64,000 nt of DNA from Adenophora triphylla var. japonica (lineage: Eukaryota > Streptophyta > Magnoliopsida > Asterales > Campanulaceae): the NCBI GenBank assembly GCA_022495995.1, contig JAFEMH010000937.1, positions 372,001 to 436,000 on the forward strand. Reading direction: 5' to 3'. Shown here one piece after another: positions 62,729-64,000 of the stretch (position 1 is its first letter; the number at the start of each line of letters is the position of its first letter). Made by a program: the position numbers and the translations under genes. The notes below the pieces were generated by a model, which had not been told where the DNA came from, did not search any database, and was given only the letters and a program-made list of their open reading frames with translations.

Positions 62729-63591
62729 ACACCCCTCCGCCTGGTTGGAGCGATCGCCTCACAATATGGTGCGATCGCACCAACTAAAAAAACTGAAAAT
62801 TATAGTTTTAGTTACTGGAACTTTTAAAATTATATATTGGTCACTACAACTCTTATAAGTTAATTCTTATAAGTTAAAAAAGTCTTATAAGTAACTTATA
62901 AGACTTTTTAAGTCTTATATATGTTATAAGACTTATTAAAAAAGTCTTATAAGACTTATTAATAAGTCTTATATAAGACTTATTAAAAAATCTTATAAGT
63001 AACTTATAAGACTTTAAAAAGTCTTATAAATTAAAAAGAGTCTTATAAGACTTTTTGTATAAGTCCTTTAAAAAAGTCTTATAAGTAACTTATAAGACTT
63101 TTTAAGTCTTATATATGTTATAAGACTTTTTAAGTCTTATATATGTTATAAGACTTATTAAAAAGTCTTATAAGTTACTTATAAGACTTTTTAAAACGTC
63201 TTATAAAAGTCTTATAAGTTACTTATAAAACTTTTTAATAAGTCTTATATAACATATAAAGACTTTATAAGACTTTTTAAAAAAAGTCTTTAAAAGACAA
63301 CTCCAGGTCTTATAACAATGTCATAAGACCTGCAAATTATGAGTTCATAAATCATTCAGATGGGTCTCATATGTTAATTATAACTCTTATAATTAACTTA
63401 TAAGAGTTGTAGTGACCAATATATAATTTTAAAAGTTTCAGTGACTAAAATATAATTTTCAGTTTTTGAGTTGGTGTGATCGCACCATGTTGTGGGGCGA
63501 TCGCTCGAACTAGACGGAGGGGTGTCTGTTTTTGAGTTGGTGCGATCGCACCATGTTGTGGGGCGGTCGCCCCAACTAGGCGGAGGGGTGT
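62729..63591. mobile_element. Foldback element with long arms and palindromic core
   Basis: Left arm (62729-62862) and right arm (about 63395-63591) are long inverted repeats beginning acacccctccgcctggttgg and containing GCGATCGC and GGTGCGATCGCACC palindromes. The right arm carries a 65-bp tandem duplication of its end (63462-63527 and 63527-63591). The core (62866-63320) is an array of AAGTCTTATAAG/CTTATAAGACTT palindromes. Homologous inverted sequence continues outward (62650-62712 with 63603-63680). No TSD was settled. Confidence 0.7.
62866..63320. repeat. AGTCTTATAAG palindrome array
   Basis: About 20 copies of cttataagactt or aagtcttataag in alternating orientation with 5-20 bp spacers. 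Confidence 0.9.
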
Positions 63592-63702
63592 CTGGGGAAA
63601 TAACTAAATGTTGTTTCTTAAATTGGATTTAAATCTCGCCCAAGGGGCCCTAGAGGAAATGGGCCTAGACCTAGCGCACACCAAATTTTACTAAATTACA
63701 AA

Positions 63703-63803
63703 TATTCTGGATATCAGTCTCAAATGTTATGAATATCAATATCAAAGGTTCTGAATATCCATAAACCTTTTAACATTATATCTAGAAGGTTTGTTTGCCA
63801 TGA
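63703..63803. repeat. Direct repeat flanking foldback, right copy
   Basis: Direct counterpart of 62545-62645 (ttatgaatatcaatatcaaa, ttctgaatatcc). The rest to 64000 is AT-rich with further aatattgatatt words and nothing else recognised. Confidence 0.6.
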
Positions 63804-64000
63804 TGTCATTCAAATGTGCTTTTTAATTAATATTCAAAAAATTTTAATATTGATATTTAGAAATCTTTAATATTGATATTCTGAAGTTTGTTGGTAATAG
63901 TCTTGTTCAAATATAATTGATAATTCATATCCAAAATAATTTAATATTATTATTTCGAACCTTTTTAGCTTGATATATAAAATGTTTGTTGGTTATAATT

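Overview
This is a stretch of a large, repeat-rich eudicot nuclear genome. The signs are AT-rich sequence, spliceosomal introns with GT..AG ends, more than 20 Stowaway-type MITEs (ends CTCCCTCCGTCCC next to TA), tRNA-derived SINEs, and plant-specific captured genes (class III chitinase, LRK10L-type receptor kinase). A Lamiales- or Caryophyllales-like plant is my guess only. I find no intact host gene, rRNA, functional tRNA or CRISPR. The window is an intergenic transposable-element nest.

Layout. 1-12.6 kb: MITE-dense sequence, a complete hAT element (927-1774, 8-bp TSD), two SINEs, and a complete CACTA element (7189-9333) holding transposase-associated exons plus a receptor-kinase fragment. 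12.6-14.1 kb: LTR/PBS-like remnant followed by two minisatellites. 14132-21191: a complete 7.06-kb Mutator-like element (MULE) with two convergent decayed genes, a plant mobile domain (PMD) gene and a FAR1/MULE transposase fused to an OTU cysteine protease. 21.4-25.5 kb: mini-Helitron, MITEs and a hAT element (22461-23514) carrying a class III chitinase fragment. 25.5-29.3 kb: captured 5' exon and remnants of a Helitron PIF1-type helicase. 29618-47730: a long Ty3/gypsy element of the Tat/Ogre type (two 1.75-kb LTRs, protease, RT, dual RNase H, decayed integrase, two antisense PMD-like ORFs, structured minisatellites). 47731-50850: a truncated relative plus LTR-like sequence. 50852-54770: gag-pro of a third gypsy element on the minus strand. 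55-64 kb: MITEs, two adjacent TIR elements (one a Pack-MULE carrying part of the OGG1 DNA glycosylase), mini-Helitrons, and a large foldback structure.

Most coding sequences are broken by frameshifts or stops, so the genes no longer work together as systems. The points of most interest are structural: three GTCGGCC-motif clusters placed in the first introns and between the 3' ends of the two MULE genes; serial hairpins in long LTRs, one showing paired compensatory changes between two LTR families; and three different DNA-transposon classes each carrying a different host-gene fragment.

All domain calls come from reading translated sequence by eye; no database search was run. Element boundaries given with a target-site duplication (TSD) are directly visible.
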